NCBI GenBank assembly: GCA_037976565.1
Contig: CP137673.1
Location: 7,651,202 to 7,715,201 of the forward strand
Length of the DNA: 64,000 nt
DNA from: Mesocentrotus franciscanus
Taxonomy: Eukaryota; Echinodermata; Echinoidea; Camarodonta; Strongylocentrotidae
Direction of reading: 5' to 3'
Below are positions 22,135-33,934 of this stretch, piece by piece. The notes beneath the pieces were generated by a model, which ran no database searches, was not told the origin of the DNA, and saw nothing but the letters and a program-made list of their open reading frames with translations. Position 1 is the first letter of the stretch. Every line of letters begins with the position of its first letter. The position numbers and the translations under genes were made by a program.

Positions 22135-22500
22135 TATTTGATGAGCTATGACCTTTAACCTTGACCTACTACTCAGAAATTGAACTTAGGCTGTATATTG
22201 ATACCATGTACCTTCATATTAAATTTCATTAAAATTCGTCAAACATTACTAAAGTTTAGAAAATAATATCGCTAGTGATATTCGTTTGTCTCGCAATGTG
22301 GACAATAAGGAATCAAAAGATCTCGACGTTTCATCGCCGCTGCAACACTTCGTCAGGTGATAAAAATAATGTAAGCAAGCGTGTTTCTCTACAGGAGGAC
22401 CGGCACGGCGGTCAAAAATTTAGCATTACTAAAGTTATCAAAGTGAAACCAGATTCGCATATTTAATGAGCTATGACCTTTGACCTTTGAAATATGCGAA
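22135..22500. repeat. Two-copy repeat around GAGCTATGACCTTTRACC
   Basis: CATATTTGATGAGCTATGAC at about 22133 recurs as CATATTTAATGAGCTATGAC at about 22458, with similar following sequence (GACCTTTGACC, GAACTTA). The 167-bp insert lies between the copies, so the original period was about 145 bp. Confidence 0.5.
22257..22423 (-). mobile_element. 167-bp short insert flanked by 13-bp target duplications
   Basis: CATTACTAAAGTT occurs exactly at 22244-22256 and 22424-22436, bracketing 167 bp that interrupts a repeated host sequence. On the minus strand the insert contains CTGACGA and, 17 nt on, GAAAC (around 22330-22365). These are the two conserved boxes of a hammerhead ribozyme core and are frequent in Penelope-like element tails and retrozymes. 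I could not confirm all three stems. A 13-bp duplication points to target-primed retroposition. No coding capacity. Confidence 0.55.
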
Positions 22501-23524
22501 ATCGAACTTACGCAAATATGTTCAAAAATATGACAAAACACCTCAAAATCAGACGAGTCCTAGAGGTATCTTAGTCGTGGCATTTTAAATTTGAAAAACA
22601 AAACCAACATTCTGCTGTGTCTCTAATGATGCATCCATGTCCACTGATAGACGCTTGTAGGGTTATACAGTAGGACTTTAGTGTTTGGGTGTTTTTGTTT
22701 TTGTTTTATAATGTGCAAAGTTTATCACTAGATTTTGTTTGCATATGTTTCTTTTATTATTCATTCAACAGATTACCTGGTTGGCATTCATGCAAGCAAG
22801 CCCTACAACTTGTAGTACAAGTGTCATTTGTCAACACTCCATACAAACCAGCCTAGGATTGAGATGGAAACTAAGCTGAATGTATCCTTATTGAGTGTAT
22901 GCGTTCAAATGAAAACAAAATAAAATTATCTTAGTTAATGATGGGTTATACATTGCTAAGCTCCTGTTACAGACACTGATGTTTTTTTCTTCATATCCCT
23001 TGCAATCCCTTCTCTTTAACAACCCCTGGGAGCTGGCCTAAGAAGTTGTTTTCTTTATGAAGGAATGTTACTACAGTCAAACGACTTGTAATACTTTTTG
23101 TTTTTAATTGTCCTTGCTAAAACCTAGTTGATACATATAATAATATAGTTGGGAGAATTCAGGAATCAAGTATATCATTTTTTCCAATTGTTATCATTAA
23201 TACTGGCCTGTTTTCACTCAAACTTTCAGATTATCTTTAAATGTACATCTAGCATTGAAGTCACTACCTTAATCACCATTTTCTCTCATCTGAACAATGT
23301 TAACAAGTCTCTTTAATGAAGCTTGAACAACAAATACTTTTATTTGTAAAGGTATGAACTAGTAATGTACAAGAGAGATCAGTTTAAATATAAAGGACAA
23401 CTTTATTTTTAAGACCTGTTAGATTTGTCAATAGAGAAATGGGCAGTGTTACATATTTAAGTTGAAATACAGTGTATACACCAAATGTATGATCATCTAA
23501 AGTTCTGTTAGAATGTGGTCTGCT

Positions 23525-24030
23525 CTCAATTCATAAGGACCGCTATTTATGAGGACAGCTATTCATAAGGATCACTACCGGTATTCATAAGGACCGCTAT
23601 TCAAGAGGACCACTATTCATAATTTGAGAAAAGGATCATTATTCATAAGGACCGCTATTTATAATTGAATAAGAGGGTTGCTATTCATAATATATGAGAA
23701 GAGGATCGCTATTCATAATTCAAAATCGGGTCATTACTCATAAGGTCCCTCTTCATTATACGACAAAAGGGTCGCTATTCATAATACGAGAAGAGGGTCG
23801 CTATTCATAATGTGAGAAGAGGGTCGCCATTCATAATGCGGAATGAGGGTTGTTATTCAAAATATGAGGAGAGGGTCATTATTCATAAGGACCGCTATTC
23901 ATAATCGAAGAAGGGGTCGCTATTCATAATACGAGAAGAGGGTCGCTATTCATAAATACGAGAAGAGGGTCGCTATTCATAATACAGAAAGGGTTGCTAT
24001 TCATAATACGGAAAGGGTCGCTATTCATAG
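23525..24030 (+). repeat. ~25-bp minisatellite (GAGGGTCGCTATTCATAAT)n
   Basis: About 20 degenerate copies of a 22-27-bp unit built on GGTCGCTATTCATAA, first as GGACCGCTATTCATAAGG and later as GAAGAGGGTCGCTATTCATA. Two further copies in the opposite orientation lie at about 25935-25985 (TATGAATAGCGACCCTC). It ends directly beside the TTAA element at 24061. Confidence 0.85.
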
Positions 24031-24060
24031 AAATTAAATAGATAAATAAAATGATATTAA

Positions 24061-24368
24061 AGGTAATACAAAGTTTTGGTATGGGGTCATGAATTTGGTT
24101 GAAATGAACATATTGGAAGCATATGGGATCCTACAATTTTCAGTGATCGTTGTCGCGGTTGAAATCAAGTCTAAAGATGAAATTGTAAATAATAAACTCT
24201 TTATGTTGTATAGCTCCCTCTCAAGGTCAAAATATTAATTTAGCTTTAAAACAATGTTTCTTGACTAAAATCAACCGATTGGCTATTCCCATTTGGAAAT
24301 CATATATCAAAATTTTAAAGAATCGCTATCCGGCCATTTTCAAAATTTCCCAAAACTTTGTATTGCCT
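24061..24368. mobile_element. TTAA-type MITE (family B, copy 1)
   Basis: Flanked by TTAA at 24057-24060 and 24369-24372. The ends AGGTAATACAAAGTTTTGG and CCAAAACTTTGTATTGCCT are perfect inverted repeats. It is 308 bp with no coding frame. A second, longer copy lies in inverted orientation at 41041-41520. TTAA target use is typical of piggyBac and Kolobok transposons, but which one cannot be said without a transposase. Confidence 0.8.
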
Positions 24369-24379
24369 TTAAGAAAGGG

Positions 24380-26100
24380 GGAGGGGGGCTGGGGATATTT
24401 TATATGTAATGATGTGTTTGTTCTGTAATAGATCTTGTTTCATGACAATTCACGTCAGCCTTACTCCTCATTTGTTTTGTTCCCTTTATTGTAATTTTAT
24501 ATTTTGCTGTAAACAAACATGGATTTGAACAATTATTACGTGTATTTTCTGTGTTTGGTTTGAATTTATCATGTCTCGAATCAGCTACGGTAATGTTTTC
24601 TTTAAAAATTCTGGACCTGCATGCATATTTGTATTTACATTCCGTATTTGTCCTGGCGTTCGTTCTGTATTTATCATTATATCCTGCCCCCTTGTTGCTA
24701 GATATCCCACCCCTATAATATATAAATACAAAATCAAATTTCTCACAGCATTTTTATTTTTATTTTGTTGCTCTAGACCTTATCAGACCTCCTTACCCGT
24801 CACCACCACCACCACCACCCCAATAAAATTTTGATTTTGATATGATTCATATTCGGATCTCATTACCTCTGTGTACGCTACATGACGCGAAAACCTTCAA
24901 GTTCCGAAAATGTTCAAGCCCCCATCCCCCAAACAAAACACAATTTTAAAGTGCCCCCTCCCACCCTCTCCGGGCAGTAACTAGGCTTATGGTCCGGTCC
25001 ATCTCCTTTGTTTTCGGTGTTAGGAAAGTTTCAGGAAATCAAGATTGTGGATAAATGAAGTTAGGTTAATTGATATGATTACTAGTATCCTGAGGTTGGA
25101 TAATTCCTGGAAAACGAAAATCTTGAAACTCTTCATTGGCTAAAATTGAGCTTCTGGGGCCTGGTCCTTGACTTCTGGGACTGGATTATGGCTAAGGCTA
25201 TATAATTTGTAGATCCATAGGTCCTTTTAAAAGCTACTTTCCACAAAACATTATTGTTGTATAAACAATTACTATATAGTTCCTAAAATAGCATGGGCCT
25301 GCTTGTTCTACTTAATGTCTCATGCAGTGGCGTAGCCAGGATAAGATCAGTCAGATATAATTATATGTGTGTTGGGTTTTACTTTATTTTTTTGTCACCA
25401 CAGGAGCGGGCAAATATATTAGCTATATGTAGGTAATGGGGATGTCTCTATATAATCATCAAAGATAACAGGTACAATATACTTTTAAAAAAGACATACC
25501 GGTAATACAGGAACGCCACCATTCGCGTAACACCTAACGGTCACAAAATCATGGTATATAACCTAAGTCCCTACAACCTCCTCTCCATCGCTTTCTTCAT
25601 TTGCTGAGGGTTAGGGACATGATAGATAAGCCCCTTGATGGCAACACCTTGACGAAAATTGTTGGTAATATGTACTTGTACCAAGGGAATGCTGCAGGGA
25701 GGGTGGGCCAAATGGTGCAGCGTGGTCGGACTGATTGGAGGGAGGGGTGATGGGTCATGTACATAATTGTGTCACACCTTTTTTCTTTTTTTGTTCAGAA
25801 ATGTATGTTTTTAATAAATGTTTTCGACACATATTCAAGGCCATGTATCGCCCCACCATGGTTACGCCACAGCCATGGGGTGTCCCCTTTCAATATTTCC
25901 CTTATTATCATTTTGTTTGCTTATTTAATTTTTATGAATAGCGACCCTCATTCAGTATTATGAATAGCGACCCTCGTTCCGCATTATGAATCTAGCGAGG
26001 TTACCCCATTAGAATATGCAGGTACGTTACATTTCTATAATATTTATTGGTATCAGTAGTCAGGTGGCTTAGTGAAATTATCGTTACTTGCCGGATAAAA
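24380..26100. other. Non-coding, with a hAT-like terminus at 25325
   Basis: No credible gene. CAGTGGCGTAGCCAGG at 25325 is a hAT-like tip, and a weak opposite end (CCATGGTTACGCCACAG) lies near 25872 without matching target duplication. Two inverted minisatellite units (see 23525) occur at 25935-25985. Confidence 0.45.
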
Positions 26101-26101
26101 G

Positions 26102-26405
26102 CACCATTTTTGGTACAAGGCTTCCTTAGGACCTACTAAACGATATTAGGCTAGGAGCCCCCGCAAAATTTCAATTTAAGGGTGTGGGTGCGGCGTCTTT
26201 TGGAGCCCCCAAATGATTTTATAACATTGATTTATTGTTGTACAAATGCCATTTTTGGTACAGGGCTTCCTTAGGACCTACTGAACGATATGAGGGTAGG
26301 AGCCCCCGGCAAGAACATCATGTAAGGGTGTGGGGCGGGGCGTCGCCTCGTAGCCCCCAAATAATTTAGAAGGTAATACAACATTGATTTGTTGTTGTAC
26401 AAATG
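26102..26405 (+). repeat. Two tandem ~145-bp units
   Basis: CCATTTTTGGTACA…GGCTTCCTTAGGACCTACT starts near 26104 and again near 26249. Both copies continue through GGAGCCCCCG, AAGGGTGTGGG and an ATTGATTTRTTGTTGTACAA segment. Identity is high, with small indels. Confidence 0.8.
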
Positions 26406-26409
26406 CAAG

Positions 26410-27140
26410 AGAACTGTACTGGTATGTTTATGAGTCTTAATGTTCTTTTAATCGGGAAAAATGTCACAGACCTACATGTATATACATGTATGACCTTTGA
26501 AATATTTGATGTTCTTTGAAATTTGTCCCGAACATATTTTCAAGTCATTGTAAATGTGCAATTCATTTGATTTCAACCCCAAAAGTGTTCTGCAATACTT
26601 TACTTTATGTGTATACCATTGGTAGGATCTAAACACACGAGTATCTAGTATTTCAAGCTAACAACTTGATATAATAGATGTGAAAACAGTTATCTATTGT
26701 ATATGTGGATGCTTTTTTAAAGTTTTTCAAAATTTGTTTTGCTCCTTAATTTCACAAATTCTATAACGCACAGTACGTTACTGGATTGCCTCTTATTTTG
26801 TAACAGGCTATCCATTGAGCATTATCGACATGGCATCAGGAAGAGGTATGAACTATAAAACAATTTTTATACGTGATGTTTCATTATTTGTTAATTTTTA
26901 TTTATGGATGTACCTAACCCGAAAGATAAATCTTTCAAAACCTGGAGCATTTTTTGATAACATAAAAACCAACTACATGTACCATTGCTTTGAATGGCAT
27001 GTTCATAAAATAACTGATAATGCTACTGCATAATTTTACATCAAACTGTTGGGGCCCCTGTTTATGTATCATAATATGATTGTTTTGCACATGTATGCAT
27101 TGCTGGGTTCAATGTTGGAATTTGAAGTATTTATTTTTAT
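26410..27140. other. Non-coding, nothing recognised
   Basis: AT-rich. A 72-codon frame at 26815-27033 follows an acceptor-like TTTGTAACAG but has no motif and no partner exon, so it is not called. Confidence 0.45.
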
Positions 27141-27149
27141 TTTTATTTT

Positions 27150-27840
27150 TTAAACATCGCTTTATTGTTCAAACTTGCACAACAAAGGAGAAGATAGAAT
27201 AGCCCAGGACATTTCTATTTTACTGGAAATTGCAGGGCATTAAAAGTACATATAATTTTATATAAACAAAAAAATAAACCAATTTTACAACATAGTGAGG
27301 ACTGAGGAGTTTTGGATATTCCTAGCTATAGATCAAATAAAAGGAGCTAAATATTGAAAATTCATTTAATATATCAACTGAATCAATAGGAAGCATACAT
27401 AATGAGTATTTTGAGAGTCTCATTTGGGTTAATGTGCCAGGCAATGAAAAGAGGCAAGCAATAGAAAGAAAATATTAGACTGGTTATCCTTACATACTTG
27501 AAATTCAAAGAGGAATTTTGGTTTCCCATTTATTGGCATTCTTTGAGTAGTATATGACAAACAAAGATACAATAGATAGTTTGGATAGATTCTCTCAAAT
27601 TTGTTTCAAGTTGACAGGTTTTCCAATTTCTTTCAACAGCTGCTTTATCCTAGGCACATTGTCTGTAGAGCCGATTTCCAAAGGAAGATACACCACAGAA
27701 TATCCATTAGCTTGAATGTCGGTAACTAAGGGGGCATTTTTGTATTTTGGGTTTAAACTGTGATATATTATCTTTCCCTCTATAGTGTTTGGCAGGTGAA
27801 GTGCATTTGTGGAAGCCTCAGACTTCGCCGCCGCTGCCAA
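27150..27840 (-). pseudogene. LINE 3' end on the minus strand
   Basis: The minus-strand frame 27595-27840 contains APLVTDIQANGYSVVYLPLE followed by IGSTDNVPRIKQLLKEIG. This resembles a C-terminal block seen in several marine-invertebrate LINE polyproteins (…DIExNGYKVxYxPxEIGSRG…). The 3' flank runs to TCGCTTTATTGTTCAAACTT with GCCCAGGACATTTC, shared with the segments at 10748 and 31055. It abuts, head to head, the plus-strand LINE that starts near 27790. Confidence 0.55.
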
Positions 27841-29312
27841 GAATCATCTGAGCAGGACATTGCCTCTCGCCTTAGCCTTGCTGATCACACTGTACAACAC
27901 TGCAATGTCATCAAGCTGCTTGGAGTGTTTCTTCAGTCCAATCTCAAATGGGACACGCGTGTAAAATCAATGATCCGTAGAAGCAACAGTCCCTCTACTT
28001 ACTCCGCAGATTAAAACACCATGGCCTACCCCCTCATGGTCTAGTGACTATATACCTGAGCATCGTTCAACCCGTCTTGGAATACGCTGTCCCAGTCTGG
28101 TCAGGCGGCATCGCGAGAAACAAGGAGAATCAATAGAGCGTATCCAGAAGCATGCTTGCCAGATCATCCTGGGTCGTGATATATGTTACTCTAATGCTAT
28201 AGATCAACTAAAGCTACCAACCCTCAGAGACAGAAGGTACAGTCTCTGTGTCACGTTAGCTGAATCAATGATGGACCCTTCTTCAAAGCTCCATCACCTG
28301 TTGCCCCGCGTAGTAAACATGGGTACAACACCAGGAACACTGGCAAATTTGTGAACTTGTGAAGGACTGAAAGACACAGAAATAGTCCAACCCCCTTCCT
28401 TACTCATCTCTTGTGAACTAAAATACTGGTTTATTCATGAACTTTACCCTATTTTGGACATTGCATATTGGACAGTACATACAAGTTTAATAATGTATAT
28501 TGGATACTATAGTTAACCCACAATAAGATCATGTTATTAACTAGTTTTAAAGACTTAAAGGAATTGGGTATCTTTGTCTCAGATTCTGAAACAAAATCCT
28601 GGATTTAGCTCATGATGCAATGATAATTATAAACCTTTAGGTCAGTCAGGAACCCCATGACTTTTACAAGCCGATCGCCTGTCTGATTATCAAGATATTT
28701 ATGATTGGAAATCGAAATCAAATTTTGCGTTTTCCTAACGGTTTTCACAACACTATAGTCTATTGGGGAAAACGAGTATGGTAAAACCGGTCACTCAAAG
28801 ATTTTTACTTTTTTGAGGCACTTCTTGATCATTTTGAAGCGCAATTTTTTTAGGGCTTCAATATTACACCATATCACAGACACTGATAACACGTAGGGCC
28901 GTGCATCTCAGATTTAACATTGTTAAACGATGCCTTTAAGATACAAATCCCTATGCTTTTAAATAAACTTATATCATATAATTATATTTCACGGACCCAA
29001 CTCCCACTTTATACTAAGTAGTACTATATACCTAATTTTCTAATTACTTGAAACAGCAGCTCTTCGCTTGATTTGTATAAAGTTTAATTTCACCCTATTT
29101 TATTTTGATATACATGCTATGCCATGGCTACAATGTATTTCCCTTTGATTATGTATAAGTCTTAATGTCAAATTGTATCATATTTACTTTGTATTGCATT
29201 TATTTGAAATTTTTATGATGTAAATTCCACTCAATTCCACTCTTGAGCTGCCATCTGGTTTTTAATAATTACCTTTTCAAATCGATCAAATCAAATCAAA
29301 TCAAATCTGATG
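27790..29312 (+). pseudogene. LINE RT 3' half with (ATCAA)n tail
   Basis: In shifting frames: KLLGVFLQSNLKWDTRVKSM, then HHGLPPHGLVTIYLS, IVQPVLEYAVPVWSGG, RIQKHACQIILGRDI and LPTLRDRRYSLCVTLAESM. This is the conserved thumb/C-terminal order of Rex/CR1-type LINE reverse transcriptases. Stops and frameshifts break it. The 3' UTR is split by a TTAA element at 28559-28935 and ends in an ATCAA run at about 29278-29308. Confidence 0.7.
28559..28935. mobile_element. TTAA-type MITE (family C)
   Basis: TTAA at 28555-28558 and 28936-28939 flank 377 bp that begin AGGAATTGGGTATC and end GTTAAACGATGCCT. The ends pair only partly (AGG…, with CTCAGATT/AATCTGAG further in). It has no coding frame and interrupts a LINE 3' UTR. 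It differs from families A and B. Confidence 0.55.
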
Positions 29313-29319
29313 GTTCACT

Positions 29320-29955
29320 TTTTAGATTTTGTAATATGCAATGTGTGCTATCAATTCAATTTTAGGAATGCAAATTTGCCATTTGTCATACCAAAATGCC
29401 CTTATTTAACTGTTTAACAGTTCAATAAATAATTAAATAGTGTAAATTCAGTGTATTTTTTTTTTTTGGGGGGTCTGTAGAAAGATAAAATTTACTTTTA
29501 TACCTCTGCCACATAGTACAGCAGGAAGCATTAAGGTTAATTGTTCTTTCTTTGAAAATATACAAGACAAAATTCAATCAAATTTGGCAGGGATCATTCA
29601 TTAGAAATGATAGGTTGTTGCAGTACCTTGCCCCTCACGGGAACCCCCGAAATTGTCCTATATAGCAATTTCTTTACTTTGACTCTAAAACTTAATGCTG
29701 GCACTCAATAAAATTTGACATTTGAGAGGGGATCTGAATTTGTTTGTATTGATTACGTTGCCCCTCATGGGGACTCGGCGGCAGTGCTCCCCTAAGGTTT
29801 AGGTCTCTTGTACGTAGTGTTGCCAGATGTTTATGCATGGGGGAGATATTTAAAAAATATTTATCTGTGATACATTTTCGATGTACTACTTACCCAAGGG
29901 CACACATGATAATATAGTATAGTAATTGCTGTGGCCACTAATTTCACAGGCTCTG
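29320..29955. other. Non-coding, nothing recognised
   Basis: AT-rich with a T/G homopolymer at about 29458. GCCCCTCACGGG and GCCCCTCATGGGGA recur about 130 bp apart but no larger unit is clear. Confidence 0.45.
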
Positions 29956-29959
29956 TTAA

Positions 29960-30337
29960 AGATACTATGTCCCTTTTGCAGCCAACATCAAAGGAAACCT
30001 GTTTACTTTCTAGGCTTCCCTGTCAGACAATATTGAGTGACTGACTGACATCTTTTTTTCTTTGGTAATAACATACATAAAATGAGCTGTAACAGGTACA
30101 TGAGCATTTGTTTACATCAATAACCCACTACTTGTAATGGCCAAAATTAAACTGATTGAATCTTTGTGCAGCACAAAACGTACGACCATTTGGTACAAGG
30201 GTCTGAAAATCAGACTATTACTTAGCCCATAGCAATCACTTATGTCGATTCGACAACTAATGGTCGTTATTTTCCCACAAAAATTGTTGGCATTTAACCT
30301 TTTCATTTTTTTGACCTGCAAATGGGACATAGTACCT
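29960..30337. mobile_element. TTAA-type MITE (family A, copy 1)
   Basis: TTAA at 29956-29959 and 30338-30341 flank 378 bp. The ends AGATACTATGTCCCTTTTGC and GCAAATGGGACATAGTACCT are near-perfect inverted repeats. The interior closely matches parts of the 917-bp copy at 38627-39543 in the other orientation (for example AAATAACGACYATTAGTTGT), so it is a deletion relative of that copy. No transposase frame. Confidence 0.85.
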
Positions 30338-30341
30338 TTAA

Positions 30342-31050
30342 ACACAAGGTCCATTGGCCTCTTGTTATACATGTTCATGTATGTTATAATGAAGGTATTG
30401 AAACTATATGATACGCAATTATGGATCAAGAGAAAAAATCACAAAAAAAGCAAATGTCTTACCAACTGTCATTTGATGCCATATAAGATACTCATGTTTG
30501 CAATTTTCCATTCCCAAAGAAGCATTACCGCCAATTATGTTATTAATATGTACTTGTTCTGCTGTTTTGTCTTTCACACTGAATGCATGGGCGTTTTTAA
30601 GTACATTTTTAATGTTCTTGAAAATCTATTACAAAAGCTGAGTGTAACAACTATTCAGTTGTATTATCATGAAAACGGTGCATTTAGACAGATCTTTTTC
30701 CTATGTTCATACTTGTTTATACACTTCATATTAAAATAACCTAACAAATTTTACCATGATCATGTTTGGTGTTGGTTATTACTTCATGTGTCAACGTTTT
30801 AAGTGTAATCAGTTTTTGAGAGGTTTCAAGAAATCTACAGTGTTGGCAGCCCAAAATTTTGTGGCAAAATGAACTTAAATTGTATAATGACATGCATGAA
30901 AGGGGGTGTCATTTTAAACACACTTCTGCAAGGATTTTCAAAACAAATGTGTTGATGACAGAATGCCCTATTTGGGTTTACTAGCCTGTTGTACGCAGAA
31001 AACCTCAATTTCAGTAATTTCAGTTTCTTAAATTTTGCAGCAGTTTTTGT
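30342..31050. other. Non-coding, nothing recognised
   Basis: AT-rich. Open frames of up to 165 codons over 30242-30739 begin in the MITE and have no recognisable motif. Confidence 0.45.
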
Positions 31051-31054
31051 TCCA

Positions 31055-31210
31055 ATATCACTTTATTAACAAAGGAAGTAATAGTACATATACTTGTATA
31101 GATACTACAAAATAAAAAGTATATAGAAGTAGAAAAGAGAAGAAGCCCAGGTCATGTTTTATTATTAACAATGCAGGGCTAATACTTCATATTATTCATA
31201 ATGTAGAAAA
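31055..31210 (-). repeat. LINE 3'UTR fragment (GCCCAGG family), minus strand
   Basis: Shares ATATCACTTTATTAACAAAG … GAAGCCCAGGTCATG … AATGCAGGGCT with the segments at 10748 and 27150. No coding part is present. Confidence 0.5.
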
Positions 31211-31469
31211 TTATTAACGGACACGTTTAACATATCATCTGTTTAGGGTCACAAGGGCGCTAACTCCATGTCAAAGTAATATAGATCAATGCCATTGTGG
31301 CTCCAAACAGACGATGTTACATGAATTCGAAATGAATAAATAGAATTTAGAAACGAACTTTGTGACTGATGTGTAAGTAACATCATATGGAAAACAAACT
31401 AATTTTACCTGAACTCTATATACATTCATACAAAAGCTGTTGAACAAGTATGAATGATGAATTAAACAA

Positions 31470-31705
31470 AAAGAAACAGGAACGAGAGGAATGATAGGAA
31501 GCAGAAGGAGAGAGGAGCATTGGGATGAAAAGGAGGAGAGAATACGAGGGGCAGAAGAAGAAAGAGAAGAAGAGAGAGAGAGAATAAAAAGAAGGGGGAA
31601 CAGAGCAGAAAAGAAAAGGAGGAAGGAGGAGAAGAAACACGAAGGGATCAAGAAACAAAGGAAGAAGAGAGCAAGGAAAGAAGGTGCCGAGAAAGAGTAA
31701 GAGTG
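31470..31705 (+). repeat. Purine-rich (GA) low-complexity block
   Basis: About 230 bases are almost entirely A and G on this strand. The charged (Glu/Arg/Lys) plus-strand and Ser/Leu/Phe minus-strand open frames over it result from composition. Confidence 0.8.
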
Positions 31706-31719
31706 TGGAATATACATTT

Positions 31720-32280
31720 ATTAAGACTTCAGAAGGCTGTGGCCCTCCCAAAATGGCTCATCCTTAGAGCAGTATATTGAAAAGGAAGAAGTTACTGCAA
31801 TCTTTGATACGGTGTAAAATAAATTATACAGATGTGTCCTTGTAACAAACACAATCAAACAAGATGTGACACAAAGAATTACCCCAAGTTTTGATCAAAT
31901 ATTTGAATCACATTACCATACAAAATGAGTGCTTCATAGCATGTTTGTGGCTTTTCTAAATGATGTTGCTGCATATAGAGTTTTGGCAAGAACTGGATTA
32001 GGAGCCCGATTAGGAGTTGAATGATCATGATCGATGATCATAACTCGGTCAACATCCCAATTAATTCCTAATTTAATTCATCCTTTTCTTTCTACTGTGA
32101 TTCACGAGAGACCAGACAGCTATAATAAAAAAACAGTGGAAACAAGATATATAATTTAAACCATGAGCGTTTATTTAAATCCGTGCTAAAATCTAGCCGG
32201 AAATATTCCAATAACAGTCGCATGTTAACAATATCAAAGTCTATTTATATAGCGAAAGACTGCCGCTTTACAAATTACAT
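31720..32280. other. Non-coding, nothing recognised
   Basis: No gene-like frame or clear repeat seen. Confidence 0.45.
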
Positions 32281-32289
32281 TATTATCAA

Positions 32290-32740
32290 ACTTGTCAAAT
32301 GCGCGATGTTGATGATATTGTCAATGATGAACTGACGATGTTGAAGAAACGAGGGTCGATTATGTCGATGACGACGATGGTAAAGTTTCTTATATACGAT
32401 CTCGAAGAAACAAGATTCAACGATGTGGAAAAGAAGAGCCAAGTTTCTGACGATGTCGAAGAACAAAAGTACATGATGTGTAAAGAATAGCAAAGTTTCT
32501 GACGATGTGGTAAAGAATAGCATATTTTTTAAAGGTGTGGAAGAACAGAAATCGACGATGTTAATATACAAACTGGGGTTCGTACTGTCGAACTGAAAGA
32601 TGGCATGGTCTTCATACGAAGAAACGGTTTTCAGCGATGTCGATGATGGCGAAAGTAAAGTTCTCATGATGATCGTAAACGAAGAAACAATTGGGCGATG
32701 TCAAAGGTAGAGTTCCGACGATTAACGAAGACACGGAAGG
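32290..32740 (+). repeat. Degenerate minisatellite around GACGATGT-GAAGAA
   Basis: Repeating blocks of roughly 45-50 bp contain CGATGTxGAAGAA and AAAGTTTCTGACGATGTGG, diverged but clearly related from copy to copy. Open frames on both strands here follow the repeat. Confidence 0.6.
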
Positions 32741-32744
32741 TCAA

Positions 32745-33660
32745 TGTTGTCAATATAAAAGGAAAATGGCGACCATCAAACAACCAAGATAAGGTTTTCA
32801 GCACAAAAGGGATGATGCAGTAGCTCCTGCAATAATAACATAAAGAATAAACTTTGATTACACAGAGAAACAGAATCGAGATATTTGATTTGGTGGAGAG
32901 ATTGTCAGGATTGAATACGAATTTGATTTTGCTTTAGAAGTTTAGATCTATCACAAATTATCAATTATCTCCAAGCTCCGATACAGTTAAATTACACATG
33001 TTAGTGTTAGTGTTACCAGTCCGTGTCTGGTCCTGGCCACGTATTAAAACAAAAATTTGTTTATTTTTGAAAATAAATATCTTTCAAAACCTGCATACCA
33101 TCACTCTGAAAACAACATCCGACCTAGGCTAGGCCTAGCTTAATTACTAATAATTCACGTTGTTGCAAGCGCATTGAAATATCAAATAAATATTATTAAA
33201 AATTCAAATTCAAATGTCGGCCAATGCAATAATAGCTCGAGCCGTAGACTAGTCGTAGAGGAAGGTATGTAGACTATGTCCTCTTCGGTACAATGCAATA
33301 TTCTACAGACTACAGCTGATGCACTAGAATGCTACTATTCTGTTTTACATCGACTCTTTCAGTATTTGTTGACTCTGCTCAGTTTGAGAAATTGAGTGTG
33401 CTATAGTATAGGCTAGCCTATAGTACTATTACAATAGATATTACAACATGGAAATGAATGTATGGGACAATGCATTAAGTGCATCTAGACCATTAATTGC
33501 ATACCGGGTAATTTCCGTTGTACAATTACCCTTATTCCTATCTTGTCAAAGATAGAATACAAATAGAGCATAATTTGAAGTTAAAACCTACCATTTTCAC
33601 AGAAATCGTGGTGAAAACGTCTCCTAATAATCGTCTTCAGGCGCTTGTTTGTTTGACGTT
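32745..33660. other. Non-coding, nothing recognised
   Basis: AT-rich, with several TAGGCCTA-type words as elsewhere in the window. No credible gene. Confidence 0.45.
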
Positions 33661-33664
33661 TGGT

Positions 33665-33900
33665 AATACCGCCCAAGGAAGGAAAAAATATTCACGACAT
33701 AATTGGCGACGAAATCAGCCAGGCGTGAACTTTATCATGTATTTTATCGCCAATTTTTCACGATAAAATTGACGACGTCGTATATTTTATCGCCAATTAT
33801 TCACGACGAAATTCACGATATTGTGAAATTTGTCGCCAATTTCGTCGCGAATAATTGGCGATTTCGTCTATTTGCGATGTCCCTTCAGGGCCACCATAGA
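33665..33900. repeat. Inverted/tandem TCGCCAATT–TTCACGACG repeat block
   Basis: CGCCAATTNTTCACGA occurs in both orientations several times between 33690 and 33870, bounded on the right by GCGATGTCCCTTCAGGGCCA. The block replaces sequence that, in the TRIM paralogue at 56.4 kb, still codes for the C-terminus. It is therefore the second insertion or rearrangement that removed the 3' end of the 34-kb TRIM gene. Confidence 0.5.
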
Positions 33901-33934
33901 TATAGGATCACCTGATTTCCCATCTCTGTCATAG

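Noticed and set aside
25325..25872. Complete hAT-like element
   Set aside because: The left tip is good, but the proposed right tip is weak and the flanking octamers do not match.
30242..30739. 165-codon open frame
   Set aside because: It starts inside a TTAA-type MITE, is AT-driven and has no recognisable domain.
31286..31751. Ser/Leu/Phe-rich minus-strand frames that look like signal or membrane sequence
   Set aside because: They are the complement of a GA-rich low-complexity block.
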